Counted from the stretch's first letter, positions 1 to 10,365 are shown. The stretch: DNA of 64,000 nucleotides from Lusitaniella coriacea LEGE 07157 (GCF_015207425.1 NZ_JADEWZ010000009.1:62001-126000); one strand, 5' to 3'. The notes: generated by a model from the letters alone, not told the origin. Translations and numbers: made by a program.

Positions 1-267
1 CGATTGAGGAGATTGAGTCTCGACAAACTCAGAGCTAACCTCCGTTAATAGGTCATCAATTGGGGAATGGGTATCTTTAGATTGGGACATAGCGCAATCG
101 CGAAATTTTCCAGATAACTCCATATCCGATTGAGTGTTCTTTCCCTCGAAGGCAGTACTCACTTCCCTCAAAGATCGATCTAAATCGTCTGTTGGAGCGT
201 CAGAAGGAGTTGAATTTTGTGCGTACTCAGATTGTAGTTGAGTGAGTAGGTCGTCTATTGAAGCCAT
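1..267 (-). CDS. Salt-stress protein Slr1339-family-like, N-terminal part
   Basis: An open frame runs from ATG at 267 to the window edge with no stop, so only the first 89 codons are visible. The protein begins MASIDDLLTQLQSEY and repeats a similar 'PIDDLLTEVSSEF' segment about 70 residues later. It is acidic and polar, with no membrane segment. The MxSIDxLLxQ opening next to ndhN resembles the cyanobacterial 'salt stress protein, Slr1339 family', a family of unclear function. That assignment rests on recalled family features and context and is moderate. The gene lies 102 bases downstream of ndhN on the same strand and may be co-transcribed with it. Confidence 0.55.
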   Translation of the reverse strand, partial: MASIDDLLTQLQSEYAQNSTPSDAPTDDLDRSLREVSTAFEGKNTQSDMELSGKFRDCAMSQSKDTHSPIDDLLTEVSSEFVETQSPQS

Positions 268-369
268 GACATTCACCTGAATCGGGAAACGCCTTTCTTT
301 TATGATGGCATTAATTCAAAACTTCTGGTACTAGAGTCGATTGTCCGCGATCGCGCGATCTCTTCTAAT

Positions 370-846
370 CTAAGCGGCAACTAACGTTTCTTGCAACGGC
401 TGCCAGCGAAAATAACGCTCTCCTCCCATCTCCAACACCACTTTGATTCGAGGTTCGATTTGAGGCAAATTCGTTAAATACTCTCGCTCCTGGCGCGACA
501 AAACCGTTCCCTCAATAATCCACAACACCAACCCCTTAGACTGAGGGGGAAGCGTTTCCAAATGATATAGCGCGATCGGCGGAACGTAATATCTCAATCC
601 CACCATTGCATCCTGAGCGATGTTTTTCTTCCCCAAATGCGGCGGGCGAACCCCATGAACCCCTGTTAAATAAGCCGCCAAATCCCCCAATCCTCTCGCC
701 GTCAAACTGAGCGTAATATACCCTCTCGCCCGCAAACGACGCTGATAGCGCCCCTCAAAACCCCCTTCCAAGGGCATATAAGTTGCCAACGCGCCCGTAT
801 TTTCCAAATCCCGAATAAATCCTTTGCCCGTTGTCAGCAGTGCCAT
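370..846 (-). CDS. ndhN: NAD(P)H-quinone oxidoreductase subunit N
   Basis: Subunit N of the cyanobacterial NDH-1 complex, a thylakoid complex I-like enzyme that moves electrons from ferredoxin to plastoquinone in cyclic electron flow and respiration. The 158-residue product has the usual length and ends of the family: MALLTTGKGFIRDLENTGAL at the N-terminus and an ERYFRWQPLQETL tail. It has no membrane segment, which fits a peripheral-arm subunit. The gene is divergent from the ribosomal operon, a common cyanobacterial arrangement, and is followed by the Slr1339-like gene. Confidence 0.93.
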   Translation of the reverse strand: MALLTTGKGFIRDLENTGALATYMPLEGGFEGRYQRRLRARGYITLSLTARGLGDLAAYLTGVHGVRPPHLGKKNIAQDAMVGLRYYVPPIALYHLETLPPQSKGLVLWIIEGTVLSRQEREYLTNLPQIEPRIKVVLEMGGERYFRWQPLQETLVAA

Positions 847-927
847 ACTGTTTTAATTGATATTGAGCGATCTGTACCTGGTTATTATAGGTTGGAACCT
901 CATCGCTCAGTCAACTTCTCAAAATCC

Positions 928-956
928 TTGACTTAACTATAGCCAACAGCTACAAT
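928..956 (+). promoter_or_regulatory. Sigma70-type promoter of the ribosomal super-operon
   Basis: TTGACT at 928-933 and TACAAT at 951-956 are separated by exactly 17 bases, a near-consensus pair in the intergenic region upstream of rplC. The predicted start site is near 963, giving a leader of about 280 bases. It is the best promoter match seen in the first 12 kb and fits the start of the operon. The assignment is by motif only. Confidence 0.7.
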
Positions 957-962
957 GGGCGA

Positions 963-1243
963 TTGTGACGCAAAAAAGGCTGTCATAGCTTTATTGACAT
1001 TGGTTGCGTTCGCCTCGTTTTCGATACTGAGAGCTACAACTCTTAAGTCTTGAGCGATTACCCGGCGACCCACTTAGCCAAATTTTTTTTGCAAACGAGA
1101 GTTTGCAATTTAATAAAGCATAAAATCTCCAGGAAATGGAGGCTTATCAATATTGGAGAAAAAGACTCGTTCCAACTCTCCAAGTGTTTTTATGCCTCAA
1201 AGTCCAAACAGCGTTGTTTATAACACTAAAGAGAGGTGAACCC
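963..1243 (+). promoter_or_regulatory. Long untranslated leader of the ribosomal operon
   Basis: About 280 bases lie between the predicted start site and the GTG of rplC. No gene of its own is recognisable. The rplC frame stays open back to 1136 but with sequence unlike L3. The last 12 bases hold a GAGAGGTGA ribosome-binding site. A leader this long before a ribosomal protein operon is a plausible place for feedback control by a ribosomal protein (inference). No specific fold was established by eye. Confidence 0.45.
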
Positions 1244-1882
1244 GTGTCTCTCGGTATCCTCGGCACAAAATTGGGCATGACCCAAATCTTCGATCGAGAA
1301 ACAGGACTTTCCATTCCTGTCACCGTCATTCAAGCCGGACCTTGTTTCGTTGCACAAATCAAAACACAACAAACTGACGGCTATAACGCCATCCAAATTG
1401 GCTACAACGAAGTCAAAGAAAAAGCACTGAGCAAGCCCGAAATCGGACACTTGCAGAAAGCTGGCGCGCCTCCATTGCGCCATCTTAAAGAATATCGAGT
1501 GGACGATACCGCTCAATTTGAAGCCGGTCAGTCCATCAAACCCGACATCTTTAGCGACGGTCAGCTCGTGGATGTCACGGGAACCAGCATGGGAAGAGGG
1601 TTTTCCGGATATCAAAAACGGCACAACTTCCGGCGCGGTCCGATGTCCCACGGCTCCAAAAACCACAGAGAACCCGGTTCGACAGGTCCAGGAACCACTC
1701 CCGGACGTATCTTTCCTGGAAAAAAGATGGCAGGACGCTACGGCGGCACTCAAGTCACCACTCGCAAACTGACTGTCGTTCAAATCGACTCAGATCGAAA
1801 TCTGCTACTGATTAAAGGTGCTGTTCCGGGCAAACCCGGCTCTCTTTTGAGTATTGCGCCAACCCGAAAAGTAGGAAAATAA
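1244..1882 (+). CDS. rplC: Ribosomal protein L3
   Basis: Large-subunit protein that binds 23S rRNA early in assembly near the peptidyl-transferase centre. I chose GTG at 1244 because the protein then begins [17 protein letters not shown], the normal L3 start, and AGAGGTGA precedes it. The longer frame from 1136 adds 36 residues not found in L3. The product has 212 residues, the family length, and holds the conserved [12 protein letters not shown] loop. It is the first gene of the cluster; as in other cyanobacteria, rpsJ (S10) is not upstream. Confidence 0.97.
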   Translation: MSLGILGTKLGMTQIFDRETGLSIPVTVIQAGPCFVAQIKTQQTDGYNAIQIGYNEVKEKALSKPEIGHLQKAGAPPLRHLKEYRVDDTAQFEAGQSIKPDIFSDGQLVDVTGTSMGRGFSGYQKRHNFRRGPMSHGSKNHREPGSTGPGTTPGRIFPGKKMAGRYGGTQVTTRKLTVVQIDSDRNLLLIKGAVPGKPGSLLSIAPTRKVGK

Positions 1883-1924
1883 CCATCGGTCATTGGTTGA
1901 AGGACACCAGACAAAGGATAAAAA

Positions 1925-2557
1925 ATGGCTACCTGTGAAGTAAAAAACTGGCAAGGAGAAAAGGTGGGAGAAGCCACCTTGGAACTCAAAATTGCCAAAG
2001 AAGAAAATGCAGCTCATATTGTCCATAGAGCTTTAGTCCGGCAGCTTGCCAACGCCCGCCAAGGAACCGCTTCTACTAAAACGCGATCGGAAGTACGAGG
2101 TGGCGGTCGCAAACCCTGGCGGCAAAAAGGAACCGGGCGCGCTCGTGCGGGTTCCATTCGTTCTCCCCTCTGGCGTGGTGGTGGCGTAATCTTTGGACCC
2201 AAACCCAGAGACTACAGCAAAAAAATGAATCGGCAAGAGCGGCGACTTGCCCTCAGAACCGCGTTTCAAAGTCGGACAGAAGACTTGATTGTGGTTGAGG
2301 AATTTGCAGAACAGTTTTCCCAGCCCAAAACTAAAGACTTAATTGCGGCGCTCACCCGTTGGGGAATCGATCCCGACAAAAAAGCACTGCTAATTCTTCC
2401 TGAGAAAGCAGACAGCGTTTATCTGTCCGGTCGGAATATTGCCAATCTAAAAATGATTCTGGCAACCCACTTAAATGTTTATGACGTGTTGGTCGCCGAT
2501 AAAATTGTGACAACCAACCTGGCACTCAAAACAATCCAGGAGGTTTACAGTGACTGA
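1925..2557 (+). CDS. rplD: Ribosomal protein L4
   Basis: Large-subunit protein lining the nascent-peptide tunnel; in enterobacteria it also represses its own operon. The 210-residue product has the extended basic tunnel loop ([19 protein letters not shown]) at about residues 75-95 and the globular RNA-binding body. AAGGA precedes the ATG. Its end overlaps rplW by 8 bases, so the two are probably translationally coupled. Confidence 0.97.
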   Translation: MATCEVKNWQGEKVGEATLELKIAKEENAAHIVHRALVRQLANARQGTASTKTRSEVRGGGRKPWRQKGTGRARAGSIRSPLWRGGGVIFGPKPRDYSKKMNRQERRLALRTAFQSRTEDLIVVEEFAEQFSQPKTKDLIAALTRWGIDPDKKALLILPEKADSVYLSGRNIANLKMILATHLNVYDVLVADKIVTTNLALKTIQEVYSD

Positions 2558-2852
2558 ATATAATCCTCGCGATTTAGCAGACTTGGTTCTCAAGCCCATT
2601 GTCACCGAAAAAGCAACGCTGCTCATGGAGCAAAATAAATACGTCTTTGATGTGGCACTCAAAGCAACCAAGCCGGAAATCAAAGCGGCGATTGAAACTT
2701 TGTTCAATGTCAAAGTAACGAAAGTCAACACCATTCGCCCGCCGCGCAAGAAGCGTCGCATCGGGAAATTTATTGGCTATAAGGCGCTGTACAAGCGAGC
2801 AATTGTAACCCTATCCCAAGAAGACTCTATTACACTCTTCCCAGATGTGTAG
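2550..2852 (+). CDS. rplW: Ribosomal protein L23
   Basis: Large-subunit protein at the tunnel exit, where trigger factor and the signal recognition particle dock. The start is GTG at 2550, inside the end of rplD, and is set by a perfect AGGAGG at 2538-2543. The 100-residue product has the typical [12 protein letters not shown] start and the [12 protein letters not shown] basic loop. Confidence 0.96.
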   Translation: MTEYNPRDLADLVLKPIVTEKATLLMEQNKYVFDVALKATKPEIKAAIETLFNVKVTKVNTIRPPRKKRRIGKFIGYKALYKRAIVTLSQEDSITLFPDV

Positions 2853-2890
2853 TTTGTCGAATACTGAATTATTAAAGCCAGAGAATTGAC

Positions 2891-3727
2891 ATGGGTATCC
2901 GCTCCTATCGACCAATGACCCCTGGGACTCGTCAAGCGAGTGTCTCGGATTTTTCTGAGATCACTAAAAGCACTCCAGAGAAGTCCCTCACCAAATATAA
3001 GCACCGCAAAAAAGGACGCAATAACCGAGGCGTAATTACCAGTCGTCGTCGAGGCGGCGGTCACAAACGCCTCTATCGTCAAATTGACTTTCGTCGCGAT
3101 AAACGCGATATTCCTGCAAAAGTTGCCGCGATTGAATACGATCCCAATCGCAACGCAAGAATTGCCTTGCTCTATTATCAAGATGGTGAAAAGCGCTATA
3201 TTCTAGCTCCTGCTGGATTAGAAGTAGGGACGACTGTCCTTGCTGGTTCTGAAGCACCTTTTGAAGATGGAAATGCCCTTCCCCTAGCCAAGATCCCCTT
3301 GGGTACAGAAGTGCATAATGTCGAACTTACCCCAGGACGCGGAGGACAAATCGTTCGTGCGGCTGGAGGATCGGCCCAAGTCGTCGCAAAAGAAGGGAAT
3401 TACGTCACCCTTAGACTCCCTTCCAAAGAAGTTCGCATGGTACGCAGAGAATGCTATGCAACCATCGGTAAAGTGGGAAATGCCGATGTGAGAAACCTCA
3501 GCTTGGGTAAAGCGGGTCGCTCTCGCCGCCTAGGTCGCAGACCCCAAGTTAGAGGCAGTGCCATGAACCCTGTCGATCACCCTCACGGTGGTGGAGAAGG
3601 ACGCGCTCCAATTGGTAGAAGCGGTCCGGTAACCCCTTGGGGTAAACCTGCATTGGGAGCCAAAACTCGCAAGCGGAAGAAACTCAGTAATGCTTTAATC
3701 ATCCGGCGGCGGAATGCAGGTAACTAA
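2891..3727 (+). CDS. rplB: Ribosomal protein L2
   Basis: The most conserved large-subunit protein, needed for subunit association and peptidyl-transferase activity. The 278 residues match the family length. The conserved [17 protein letters not shown] segment, with the functionally important histidine, lies at about residues 220-236. The product is strongly basic. It is followed by a 99-base spacer with overlapping inverted repeats before rpsS. Confidence 0.98.
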   Translation: MGIRSYRPMTPGTRQASVSDFSEITKSTPEKSLTKYKHRKKGRNNRGVITSRRRGGGHKRLYRQIDFRRDKRDIPAKVAAIEYDPNRNARIALLYYQDGEKRYILAPAGLEVGTTVLAGSEAPFEDGNALPLAKIPLGTEVHNVELTPGRGGQIVRAAGGSAQVVAKEGNYVTLRLPSKEVRMVRRECYATIGKVGNADVRNLSLGKAGRSRRLGRRPQVRGSAMNPVDHPHGGGEGRAPIGRSGPVTPWGKPALGAKTRKRKKLSNALIIRRRNAGN

Positions 3728-3739
3728 AGCTTTCCCCTT

Positions 3740-3787
3740 ACGAGCTAGCAAAGTTTAGTTCGCTGCTAGCGTCTCTGTGAAGCTCGT
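3740..3787 (+). promoter_or_regulatory. Overlapping inverted repeats between rplB and rpsS
   Basis: ACGAGCT (3740-3746) pairs with AGCTCGT (3781-3787), and GCTAGCA (3744-3750) pairs with TGCTAGC (3764-3770). The two 7-bp stems share bases 3744-3746, so they compete or stack. There is no following T-run, so this is not a classical terminator. An mRNA processing or attenuation site is possible (inference). Confidence 0.4.
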
Positions 3788-3826
3788 TATCTCTCAATTC
3801 AAACAAGAAAATCCAGCACTATAACT

Positions 3827-4108
3827 ATGGGTCGTTCTTTAAAAAAAGGTCCGTTTATCGCCGATAGTCTTCTATCCAAGATTGAAAGGCTCAATGCTAA
3901 AGGTGAAAAGAAAGTCATCAAAACTTGGTCGCGAGCCTCAACAATTTTGCCTCAGATGGTCGGTCACACCATTGCCGTTCACAATGGTCGTCAGCACGTT
4001 CCCATTTTCGTTACCGAGCAGATGGTGGGACATAAATTGGGTGAATTCGCTCCAACACGAACCTTCCGAGGACACGCGAAAGGCGATAAGAAAGCAGGGA
4101 GAAGATAA
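3827..4108 (+). CDS. rpsS: Ribosomal protein S19
   Basis: Small-subunit head protein that works with S13 near the A-site tRNA. The product has 93 residues and begins [12 protein letters not shown]. The internal [23 protein letters not shown] segment is diagnostic. It sits in the normal order L2-S19-L22-S3. Confidence 0.97.
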   Translation: MGRSLKKGPFIADSLLSKIERLNAKGEKKVIKTWSRASTILPQMVGHTIAVHNGRQHVPIFVTEQMVGHKLGEFAPTRTFRGHAKGDKKAGRR

Positions 4109-4159
4109 AGAGAGATTGTTGCACCTGCATTTTCCATTATTCAATCTCCACTAAAGATT

Positions 4160-4519
4160 ATGGCAGTAGATACTAGAGCAGAAGTTAAAGCGATCGCGCG
4201 CTACATTCGGATGTCCCCCCATAAAGTTCGGCGGGTACTCGATCAAATTCGCGGTCGTTCCTATCGAGAGGCATTGATTATTCTAGAATTCATGCCCTAC
4301 CGAGCGTGCGGGCCGATCCTCAAAGTACTGCGTTCGGCAGTTGCCAACGCCGAACACAACAACGGCTACGATCCCGCAAGTTTAATCGTCAGCACCGCCT
4401 ATGCGGATCAAGGACCGCGATTAAGACGCTATCGAGCTAGAGCGCAAGGTCGAGCCTATCAAATTCATAAGCCAACCTGCCACATCACCGTAGCCGTCGC
4501 TCCCGAAATAGAGGAATAA
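4160..4519 (+). CDS. rplV: Ribosomal protein L22
   Basis: Large-subunit protein whose beta hairpin lines the exit tunnel. The 119 residues include the [19 protein letters not shown] start region and the C-terminal hairpin [20 protein letters not shown]1-type GCGATCGC falls inside the coding sequence near its start. It lies 11 bases before rpsC. Confidence 0.97.
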   Translation: MAVDTRAEVKAIARYIRMSPHKVRRVLDQIRGRSYREALIILEFMPYRACGPILKVLRSAVANAEHNNGYDPASLIVSTAYADQGPRLRRYRARAQGRAYQIHKPTCHITVAVAPEIEE

Positions 4520-4530
4520 GAGGTAACACC

Positions 4531-5280
4531 GTGGGACAAAAAATCCATCCAACTGGCTTTCGCCTAGGCATCACCAAAGATCACCGCTCTCGTTGGTATG
4601 CCGACACTAAGCGCTATCCAGAACTCCTTTACGAAGATCACAAAATCCGAGAATACGTTGAGAAAACCCTCAACAACAAAAACCCCAGCAACAAAAACCA
4701 AACCTACGCTGGAATCTCAGATGTGCGTATCGAGCGCAAAGCCGACCAAATTGACCTAGAGATCCACACCGCTCGTCCCGGTGTCGTCGTCGGTCGAGGC
4801 GGAAGCGGCATTGAATCCCTGCGCGCGGGACTGCAAGAATTTCTCGGCGGCAATCGCCAAATTAGAGTCAACGTCATTGAAGTCGCTCGCGTTGATGCCG
4901 ATGCAGCCCTAATTGCAGAATATATCGCCCAGCAGCTCGAACGGCGCGTCTCTTTCCGCAGAGTCGTCCGGCAAGCCATTCAACGAGCGCAACGCGCCGA
5001 AGTTCAGGGAATCAAAATTCAAGTGAGCGGTCGCCTCAATGGAGCAGAAATCGCTCGAACCGAATGGATTCGTGAAGGGCGGGTTCCCCTGCACACCCTG
5101 AGAGCGGATATCGACTACGCCTATCGCACCGCAAAAACAATCTACGGCATCCTTGGCATTAAAGTGTGGGTGTTCAAAGGAGAGATCATCCCCGGACAAG
5201 AAGAAATTCCTGCCCCAACTCCCTCCACAACCCCTCGCCGCCAGCGCCGCCGCCAGCAATTTGAAGATCGCTCGGAATAG
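4531..5280 (+). CDS. rpsC: Ribosomal protein S3
   Basis: Small-subunit protein at the mRNA entry channel. It starts with GTG at 4531, preceded by AGAGGTAA. The 249 residues comprise an N-terminal KH domain with the [11 protein letters not shown] loop at about residues 88-98 and the C-terminal S3 domain ([13 protein letters not shown]). An extra basic, proline-rich tail of about 35 residues makes it slightly longer than most S3 proteins. Confidence 0.97.
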   Translation: MGQKIHPTGFRLGITKDHRSRWYADTKRYPELLYEDHKIREYVEKTLNNKNPSNKNQTYAGISDVRIERKADQIDLEIHTARPGVVVGRGGSGIESLRAGLQEFLGGNRQIRVNVIEVARVDADAALIAEYIAQQLERRVSFRRVVRQAIQRAQRAEVQGIKIQVSGRLNGAEIARTEWIREGRVPLHTLRADIDYAYRTAKTIYGILGIKVWVFKGEIIPGQEEIPAPTPSTTPRRQRRRQQFEDRSE

Positions 5281-5344
5281 TCCGCTCTCCCGGCTGACTC
5301 CATTTCTCGACAGCGAACCCTTGGCAATCCCATAGAACTAAACC

Positions 5345-5764
5345 ATGTTAAGTCCCAAACGTACAAAATTCCGCAAACAGCAGCGCGGACGGATGAAAGG
5401 TCTGGCGCACCGAGGTAACACCCTCAACTTTGGCGATTTCGGTCTGCAAGCCACCGAACCTTGCTGGATCACCGCCCGTCAAATTGAAGCGGCGCGTCGT
5501 GCCATGACTCGCTACGTCCGACGAGGTGGGAAAATTTGGATTCGGATTTTTCCTGACAAACCCGTCACCATGCGAGCCGCAGAAACTCGAATGGGTTCGG
5601 GAAAAGGCTCGCCAGAATTTTGGGTTGCAGTCGTTAAACCCGGACGAATCATGTTTGAAATGGCTGGCGTTCCCGAAGATGTTGCGCGGGAAGCCATGCG
5701 TTTAGCCATGCAAAAACTTCCGATCAAAACGAAGTTTATTACCCGCGACGAGGAGTACACCTAA
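5345..5764 (+). CDS. rplP: Ribosomal protein L16
   Basis: Large-subunit protein that positions the A-site tRNA elbow. The 139 residues begin [19 protein letters not shown] and include [19 protein letters not shown] and [17 protein letters not shown], all L16 signatures. It is followed after 3 bases by rpmC. Confidence 0.97.
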   Translation: MLSPKRTKFRKQQRGRMKGLAHRGNTLNFGDFGLQATEPCWITARQIEAARRAMTRYVRRGGKIWIRIFPDKPVTMRAAETRMGSGKGSPEFWVAVVKPGRIMFEMAGVPEDVAREAMRLAMQKLPIKTKFITRDEEYT

Positions 5765-5767
5765 ATT

Positions 5768-6037
5768 ATGGCTTTACCCAAGATTGAAGAAGCTCGAAAT
5801 TTAAGCGACGAAGCATTAGCAGACGCGATCGTTGCAGCTAAACGTCAATTGTTTGAACTCCGCTTGCAAAAAGCAACGCGCCAAATGGAAAAAACTCATG
5901 AGTTTAAACATACCCGACACAAAATTGCTCAATTACTAACCGTAGAACGGGAGCGCCAAAGGGCAGCAGAACAGTCTGAAGTCACGACCGCCGCACAACC
6001 CGAAATCGCGGATACACCTGTAGCGGAAGAGGAGTAA
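5768..6037 (+). CDS. rpmC: Ribosomal protein L29
   Basis: Small two-helix protein near the tunnel exit next to L23. The first 65 residues carry the family core (LFELRLQKATRQ and the KHTRHKIAQLLTVERER helix). The last 20 or so form an acidic, alanine-rich extension, making it longer (89 residues) than typical bacterial L29. It lies between rplP and rpsQ with gaps of 3 and 6 bases. Confidence 0.95.
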   Translation: MALPKIEEARNLSDEALADAIVAAKRQLFELRLQKATRQMEKTHEFKHTRHKIAQLLTVERERQRAAEQSEVTTAAQPEIADTPVAEEE

Positions 6038-6043
6038 GCGTTA

Positions 6044-6292
6044 ATGGCAGTTAAAGAACGAGTGGGAACAGTTGTCAGCGACAAAATGCAAAAAACCGTT
6101 GTTGTCGCCGTAGAAAATCGCTCTCCCCATCCCAAATACGGCAAAATTGTTGTCAGAACCAAACGCTACAAAGTCCACGACGAAGAAAATCAATGCAAAG
6201 AGGGCGATCGCGTCCGCATTCGGGAAACTCGACCGTTAAGTCGTACAAAGCGTTGGATGGTCGCTGAAATTCTCAATTCCAGTCACGATTAG
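6044..6292 (+). CDS. rpsQ: Ribosomal protein S17
   Basis: Primary 16S-binding OB-fold protein of the small-subunit body. The 82 residues include [17 protein letters not shown] and the [22 protein letters not shown] segment typical of S17. It closes the L16-L29-S17 block; a 73-base spacer precedes rplN. Confidence 0.97.
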   Translation: MAVKERVGTVVSDKMQKTVVVAVENRSPHPKYGKIVVRTKRYKVHDEENQCKEGDRVRIRETRPLSRTKRWMVAEILNSSHD

Positions 6293-6365
6293 GGGTTAGG
6301 AGTCAATCATTACAGAGCCACTCTATAAAAATCATTAACCCAAACCTCCAACAACCCATCGACCT

Positions 6366-6734
6366 ATGATTCAACAACAAACCTATCTAAATGTGGCGGA
6401 CAATAGCGGAGCGCGCAAGCTGATGTGCCTTCGCGTCCTCGGCAAAGGGAACTGCCGTTACGGCGGAATTGGCGATGAAATCGTCGCTGTTGTTAAAGAT
6501 GCCATTCCCAACATGGCCGTCAAAAAATCCGACGTTGTACGGGCAGTAATTGTCAGAACGCGACAATCGCTTCGCCGCGAAAGTGGCATGAGTATTCGCT
6601 TCGATGATAATGCCGCCGTTATCATCAACCCCGACGGGAATCCGAGAGGAACGCGCGTATTCGGTCCGGTCGCGCGGGAACTGCGGGACAAAAACTTTAC
6701 CAAAATTGTCTCTCTAGCACCGGAGGTTATCTGA
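6366..6734 (+). CDS. rplN: Ribosomal protein L14
   Basis: Large-subunit protein at the subunit interface; in other bacteria it is the binding site of the silencing factor RsfS. It has 122 residues, exactly the family length, and starts [20 protein letters not shown]. The stop and the rplX start overlap by one base (TGATG), a translational coupling arrangement. Confidence 0.98.
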   Translation: MIQQQTYLNVADNSGARKLMCLRVLGKGNCRYGGIGDEIVAVVKDAIPNMAVKKSDVVRAVIVRTRQSLRRESGMSIRFDDNAAVIINPDGNPRGTRVFGPVARELRDKNFTKIVSLAPEVI

Positions 6735-7093
6735 TGGCAAAGAAAAAGAAATCCACTCAACAATCGCCAACACGCTACAAAATGCACGTCAAAAAGGGCG
6801 ACACCGTACAAGTGATCTCCGGTCGCGATAAAGGCAAAATCGGTGAAGTGTTGCAAAGCTTGCCCAAGTCAAGCAAAGTTGTCGTTAAAGGGGTCAACAT
6901 CAAAACCAAACACGTCAAACCCCAACAAGAAGGAGAATCGGGACGCATCGAAACTGTTGAAGCCCCCATTCATAGCTCGAATATCATGCTCTATTCGTCC
7001 AAAGAAAAAGTGGCTAGCCGCATTTGCTATAGCTTTACAGAAGACGGTCGAAAAGTGCGAATGCTCAAAAAAACTGGGGAAATTATTGACTAG
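6734..7093 (+). CDS. rplX: Ribosomal protein L24
   Basis: Assembly-initiator protein of the large subunit. A KOW motif ([19 protein letters not shown]) spans about residues 21-39. The N-terminal extension of about 15 lysine-rich residues is longer than in enterobacterial L24 but common in cyanobacteria. It starts inside the rplN stop codon. Confidence 0.96.
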   Translation: MAKKKKSTQQSPTRYKMHVKKGDTVQVISGRDKGKIGEVLQSLPKSSKVVVKGVNIKTKHVKPQQEGESGRIETVEAPIHSSNIMLYSSKEKVASRICYSFTEDGRKVRMLKKTGEIID

Positions 7094-7198
7094 GGGGAAG
7101 GGGCTGCAACTTTTAAGGTTAAATCTCCGTAGCTCGTTAACCCAGCAAAGCAATTAACCCCACCGCAAACTGCCCATCGTCAAGTCCCATCATTAATT

Positions 7199-7744
7199 AT
7201 GACCCAACGACTAAAAACAACCTATCAAACAACAATTGTTCCTAAATTGAAGGAGCAATTTGGGTATACCAACATTCATCAAGTTCCCAAACCGATCAAA
7301 GTCACCATTAATCGAGGACTCGGAGACGCACATCAAAACTCCAAAGCCCTAGAATCTTCCCTCAGCGAATTGTCAACAATCGCCGCACAAAAACCGGTTG
7401 TTACCCGTGCGAAACAAGCGATCGCGGGCTTTAAAATTCGTGAAGGAATGCCCGTTGGAGTCATGGTTACCCTGCGTTCTGAGCGAATGTACGCTTTTTT
7501 AGATCGCTTGATTAACCTAGCACTGCCTCGAATTCGCGACTTTCGCGGTGTCAGTCCCAAAAGCTTCGACGGACACGGAAACTACAGCCTTGGGGTTAGA
7601 GAACAGCTCATCTTCCCAGAAATTGACTACGACAGTATCGATCAAATCCGGGGGATGGATATAGCCATTATTACAACCGCCAACACCGATGAGGAAGGTC
7701 GCGCCTTACTCAAAGAAATGGGAATGCCCTTCCGGAGTAACTAA
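7199..7744 (+). CDS. rplE: Ribosomal protein L5
   Basis: Binds 5S rRNA with L18 and contacts P-site tRNA. The 181 residues carry the [17 protein letters not shown] and [17 protein letters not shown] segments. A 105-base spacer separates it from rplX. rpsN (S14), which follows rplE in many bacteria, is absent, as is usual in cyanobacteria. Confidence 0.97.
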   Translation: MTQRLKTTYQTTIVPKLKEQFGYTNIHQVPKPIKVTINRGLGDAHQNSKALESSLSELSTIAAQKPVVTRAKQAIAGFKIREGMPVGVMVTLRSERMYAFLDRLINLALPRIRDFRGVSPKSFDGHGNYSLGVREQLIFPEIDYDSIDQIRGMDIAIITTANTDEEGRALLKEMGMPFRSN

Positions 7745-7778
7745 ACCCGAATTATTTTAAGGAGGAAACAAAGGGAAT

Positions 7779-8180
7779 ATGGCGGCAAACGACACCATTT
7801 CAGATATGCTAACCCGCATTCGTAATGCCGGTGCGGTCAGGCACGCAACGACCAATATCCCAGCTACCAAAATGACCCGCAATATCGCCAGAGTTCTCAA
7901 ACAAGAAGGCTTTATTGCAGATTATGAAGAAGTGGGAGAAGGCGTGAAAAAGCAACTAACAGTTTCCCTCAAGTACACCGGTAAAAATCGCCAACCGCTC
8001 ATTCGCAAACTCAAACGAGTCAGCAAACCAGGGTTGCGCGTTTACAAAAATAGCAAAGAACTTCCTCGCGTTTTAGGTGGGATTGGCGTTGCCATCATTT
8101 CCACATCCAGCGGTATCATGACCGACCGCGAAGCCCGCCAAAGAGGAATTGGCGGTGAAGTCCTCTGCTACGTCTGGTAA
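7779..8180 (+). CDS. rpsH: Ribosomal protein S8
   Basis: Primary 16S-binding protein of the platform; a translational repressor of the spc operon in E. coli. The 133 residues begin [17 protein letters not shown] and end with [19 protein letters not shown], diagnostic of S8. A strong AAGGAGG at 7759-7765 precedes the ATG. Confidence 0.97.
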   Translation: MAANDTISDMLTRIRNAGAVRHATTNIPATKMTRNIARVLKQEGFIADYEEVGEGVKKQLTVSLKYTGKNRQPLIRKLKRVSKPGLRVYKNSKELPRVLGGIGVAIISTSSGIMTDREARQRGIGGEVLCYVW

Positions 8181-8263
8181 TTTCACCCCAAACGTTGGTC
8201 GTTCATTACCAGACCCCCGAAGATTACGGCTAACCTGTAACAAGACAAAAGGAGCAACCCAGT

Positions 8264-8812
8264 ATGTCTCGTATCGGCAAGCGCCCAATTGCCATCCCCG
8301 ATAAAGTCTCTGTAAAAATTGAAGGGCAACACGTTGCCATCAAGGGGCCAAAAGGTCAACTCGCTCGAACTCTCCCCCCTCAAGTCAGTATCGAACAAGA
8401 AGAAAAAAACATCAACGTTCTTCGCCAAGACGACTCTCGCATCGCTCGCCAGCGTCATGGTTTGTCCCGCACCCTCGTTGCCAATATGGTCGAAGGCGTT
8501 TCTGCGGGATATCAAAAGCAACTAGAAATTCAGGGAGTGGGCTATCGAGCGCAAATGCAAGGCAAAACCTTAGTCTTGAATGTTGGCTACAGCCATCCCG
8601 TCGAAATTGCCCCCCCTGAAGACATTCAAATTGAAGTCCCCAAAGAAGGCAAAGGACTGCAAATCACCATTAACGGAATCGACAAGGAAATTGTCGGCAA
8701 CCTAGCGGCTCAAATTCGTGCCGTTCGTCCCCCAGAAGTCTACAAAGGCAAGGGAATTCGTTACAAAGGAGAACTTATCCGACGCAAAGCGGGTAAAGCA
8801 GGGAAAAAATAG
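8264..8812 (+). CDS. rplF: Ribosomal protein L6
   Basis: Large-subunit protein near the elongation-factor binding site. The 182 residues form two tandem L6 domains, starting [17 protein letters not shown] and ending with the signature [22 protein letters not shown] precedes the ATG. rplR follows after 3 bases. Confidence 0.97.
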   Translation: MSRIGKRPIAIPDKVSVKIEGQHVAIKGPKGQLARTLPPQVSIEQEEKNINVLRQDDSRIARQRHGLSRTLVANMVEGVSAGYQKQLEIQGVGYRAQMQGKTLVLNVGYSHPVEIAPPEDIQIEVPKEGKGLQITINGIDKEIVGNLAAQIRAVRPPEVYKGKGIRYKGELIRRKAGKAGKK

Positions 8813-8815
8813 ATT

Positions 8816-9178
8816 ATGAAACCAACTCGTCGATACTTAGTCAAACGCCGTCACAAGCGACTGCGAAAAAAAGTAAGCGGAACCTCAAACCGTCCCAGGT
8901 TAGCCGTTTTTCGCTCCAGCCAACATATCTATGCCCAGGCTATTGACGATACCCAAAGTCACACCCTGGCAGCCGCATCAACCCTTGATGGAGAATTAAA
9001 AACTCAACTCTCATCCTGTTCGACCTGCGAAGCCTCAGCCGCCGTTGGCAAGCTGGTTGCAGAGCGATTGATTGCCAAAGGAATTCAGCAAGTCATTTTT
9101 GACCGAGGGGGAAACCTGTATCACGGTCGCGTTCGCGCCTTGGCAGAAGCTGCCCGCGAAGCAGGTCTAGACTTCTAA
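8816..9178 (+). CDS. rplR: Ribosomal protein L18
   Basis: Binds 5S rRNA and helps dock it on the large subunit. The 120 residues have the basic N-terminus ([20 protein letters not shown]), [10 protein letters not shown] and the C-terminal [22 protein letters not shown] signature. Gene order is L6-L18-S5. Confidence 0.97.
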   Translation: MKPTRRYLVKRRHKRLRKKVSGTSNRPRLAVFRSSQHIYAQAIDDTQSHTLAAASTLDGELKTQLSSCSTCEASAAVGKLVAERLIAKGIQQVIFDRGGNLYHGRVRALAEAAREAGLDF

Positions 9179-9210
9179 TTATTCAACCTTAAGGATTAAT
9201 ACTGAACGTT

Positions 9211-9735
9211 ATGGCAAAACAGCGCAAAAAAAGTCGCCCTAAAGAAAAAGAATCCAACTTTCAAGAGCGAGTCATTCAAATCCGCCGCGTTAGCAAAGTC
9301 GTCAAAGGCGGTAAAAAACTCAGCTTTCGCGCCATTGTCGTTGTTGGCAACGAAAAAGGACAAGTGGGTGTCGGAGTCGGCAAAGCCGGAGATGTCATTG
9401 GAGCCGTGCGTAAAGGCGTTGCAGACGGCAAAAAGCAACTCATTGAAGTGTCCCTCACCCAATCCAACTCAATCACCCATCCCGCTAACGGAACGGCTGG
9501 CGGCGCAAAAGTCATGATGCGACCTGCGGCTCCAGGAACTGGGGTTATTGCCGGAGGAGCCGTTCGCACGGTTTTAGAACTAGCTGGCGTTAAAAATATT
9601 CTCGCCAAACAGCTTGGCTCCAATAATCCGCTCAACAATGCTAGAGCTGCGGTTAATGCTCTAGAAGCCTTACGCTCGTTCTCAGAAGTCGCCAAGGAAC
9701 GAGGCGTTCCCATCGAAAATCTCTATGCCAAGTGA
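9211..9735 (+). CDS. rpsE: Ribosomal protein S5
   Basis: Small-subunit protein at the mRNA entry site, involved in decoding fidelity. The 174 residues contain the double-stranded-RNA-binding-like domain with [20 protein letters not shown] and a C-terminal S5 domain. rpmD (L30), which follows in many bacteria, is absent; instead 159 bases of spacer lead to rplO. That spacer has a 6-bp hairpin (GTGTAG/CTACAC) near 9760. Confidence 0.97.
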   Translation: MAKQRKKSRPKEKESNFQERVIQIRRVSKVVKGGKKLSFRAIVVVGNEKGQVGVGVGKAGDVIGAVRKGVADGKKQLIEVSLTQSNSITHPANGTAGGAKVMMRPAAPGTGVIAGGAVRTVLELAGVKNILAKQLGSNNPLNNARAAVNALEALRSFSEVAKERGVPIENLYAK

Positions 9736-9894
9736 TCTTTGCAAGACATGGGGGGTGAAGTGTAGGTAAAACTACACCGACAGGGGAAATGAGAAACTTG
9801 TATTTGTAGTACACATAGACTATTTGCGTGAAGTTTCTGAAGAGTCATTAGGATGGTTAACAGCAACCCGCAATATACATAAAGGACAACGATT

Positions 9895-10365
9895 GTGAGA
9901 TTAAACGACGCAATTCCCAAAAAAGGTTCGAGAAAACGCCGCCGCCGTGTTGGTCGAGGTATTGCTGCCGGACAAGGTGCGAGTTGCGGCTTTGGAATGC
10001 GAGGACAGAAATCTCGCTCTGGGACGGGAACAAAACCCGGTTTTGAAGGGGGACAAATGCCGCTCTATCGGCGCGTTCCAAAATTAAAACACTTTACGGT
10101 GATTAATCGCCGTCATTACACTACGATTAATGTAAGTAAGCTTGCATCGCTTCCCGCTAATACAGAAGTGACCCTTTCCTCTCTTATGGAAAATGGAATC
10201 GCCACCAGCAATAATGGTCCCCTTAAAATTCTTGGCGATGGCGAACTCAACGTTCCTCTTCAAGTGAAAGCGGCTGCATTCACGGCGGGCGCGCGTAGCA
10301 AAATTGAAGCGGCGGGTGGTAGTTGTGAAGTGATGAATGAAGCTCAAAAGGAAACTGAAGATTAA
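9895..10365 (+). CDS. rplO: Ribosomal protein L15
   Basis: Late-assembly large-subunit protein. It starts with GTG at 9895, set by a nearby AAAGGACAA. The 156 residues open [20 protein letters not shown] and include the glycine-rich [20 protein letters not shown]. It lies directly before secY, as in most bacteria. Confidence 0.96.
   Translation: MRLNDAIPKKGSRKRRRRVGRGIAAGQGASCGFGMRGQKSRSGTGTKPGFEGGQMPLYRRVPKLKHFTVINRRHYTTINVSKLASLPANTEVTLSSLMENGIATSNNGPLKILGDGELNVPLQVKAAAFTAGARSKIEAAGGSCEVMNEAQKETED

Noticed and set aside
1136-1243. N-terminal extension of rplC
   Set aside because: The residues are unlike L3, and GTG 1244 has a ribosome-binding site and the family start.
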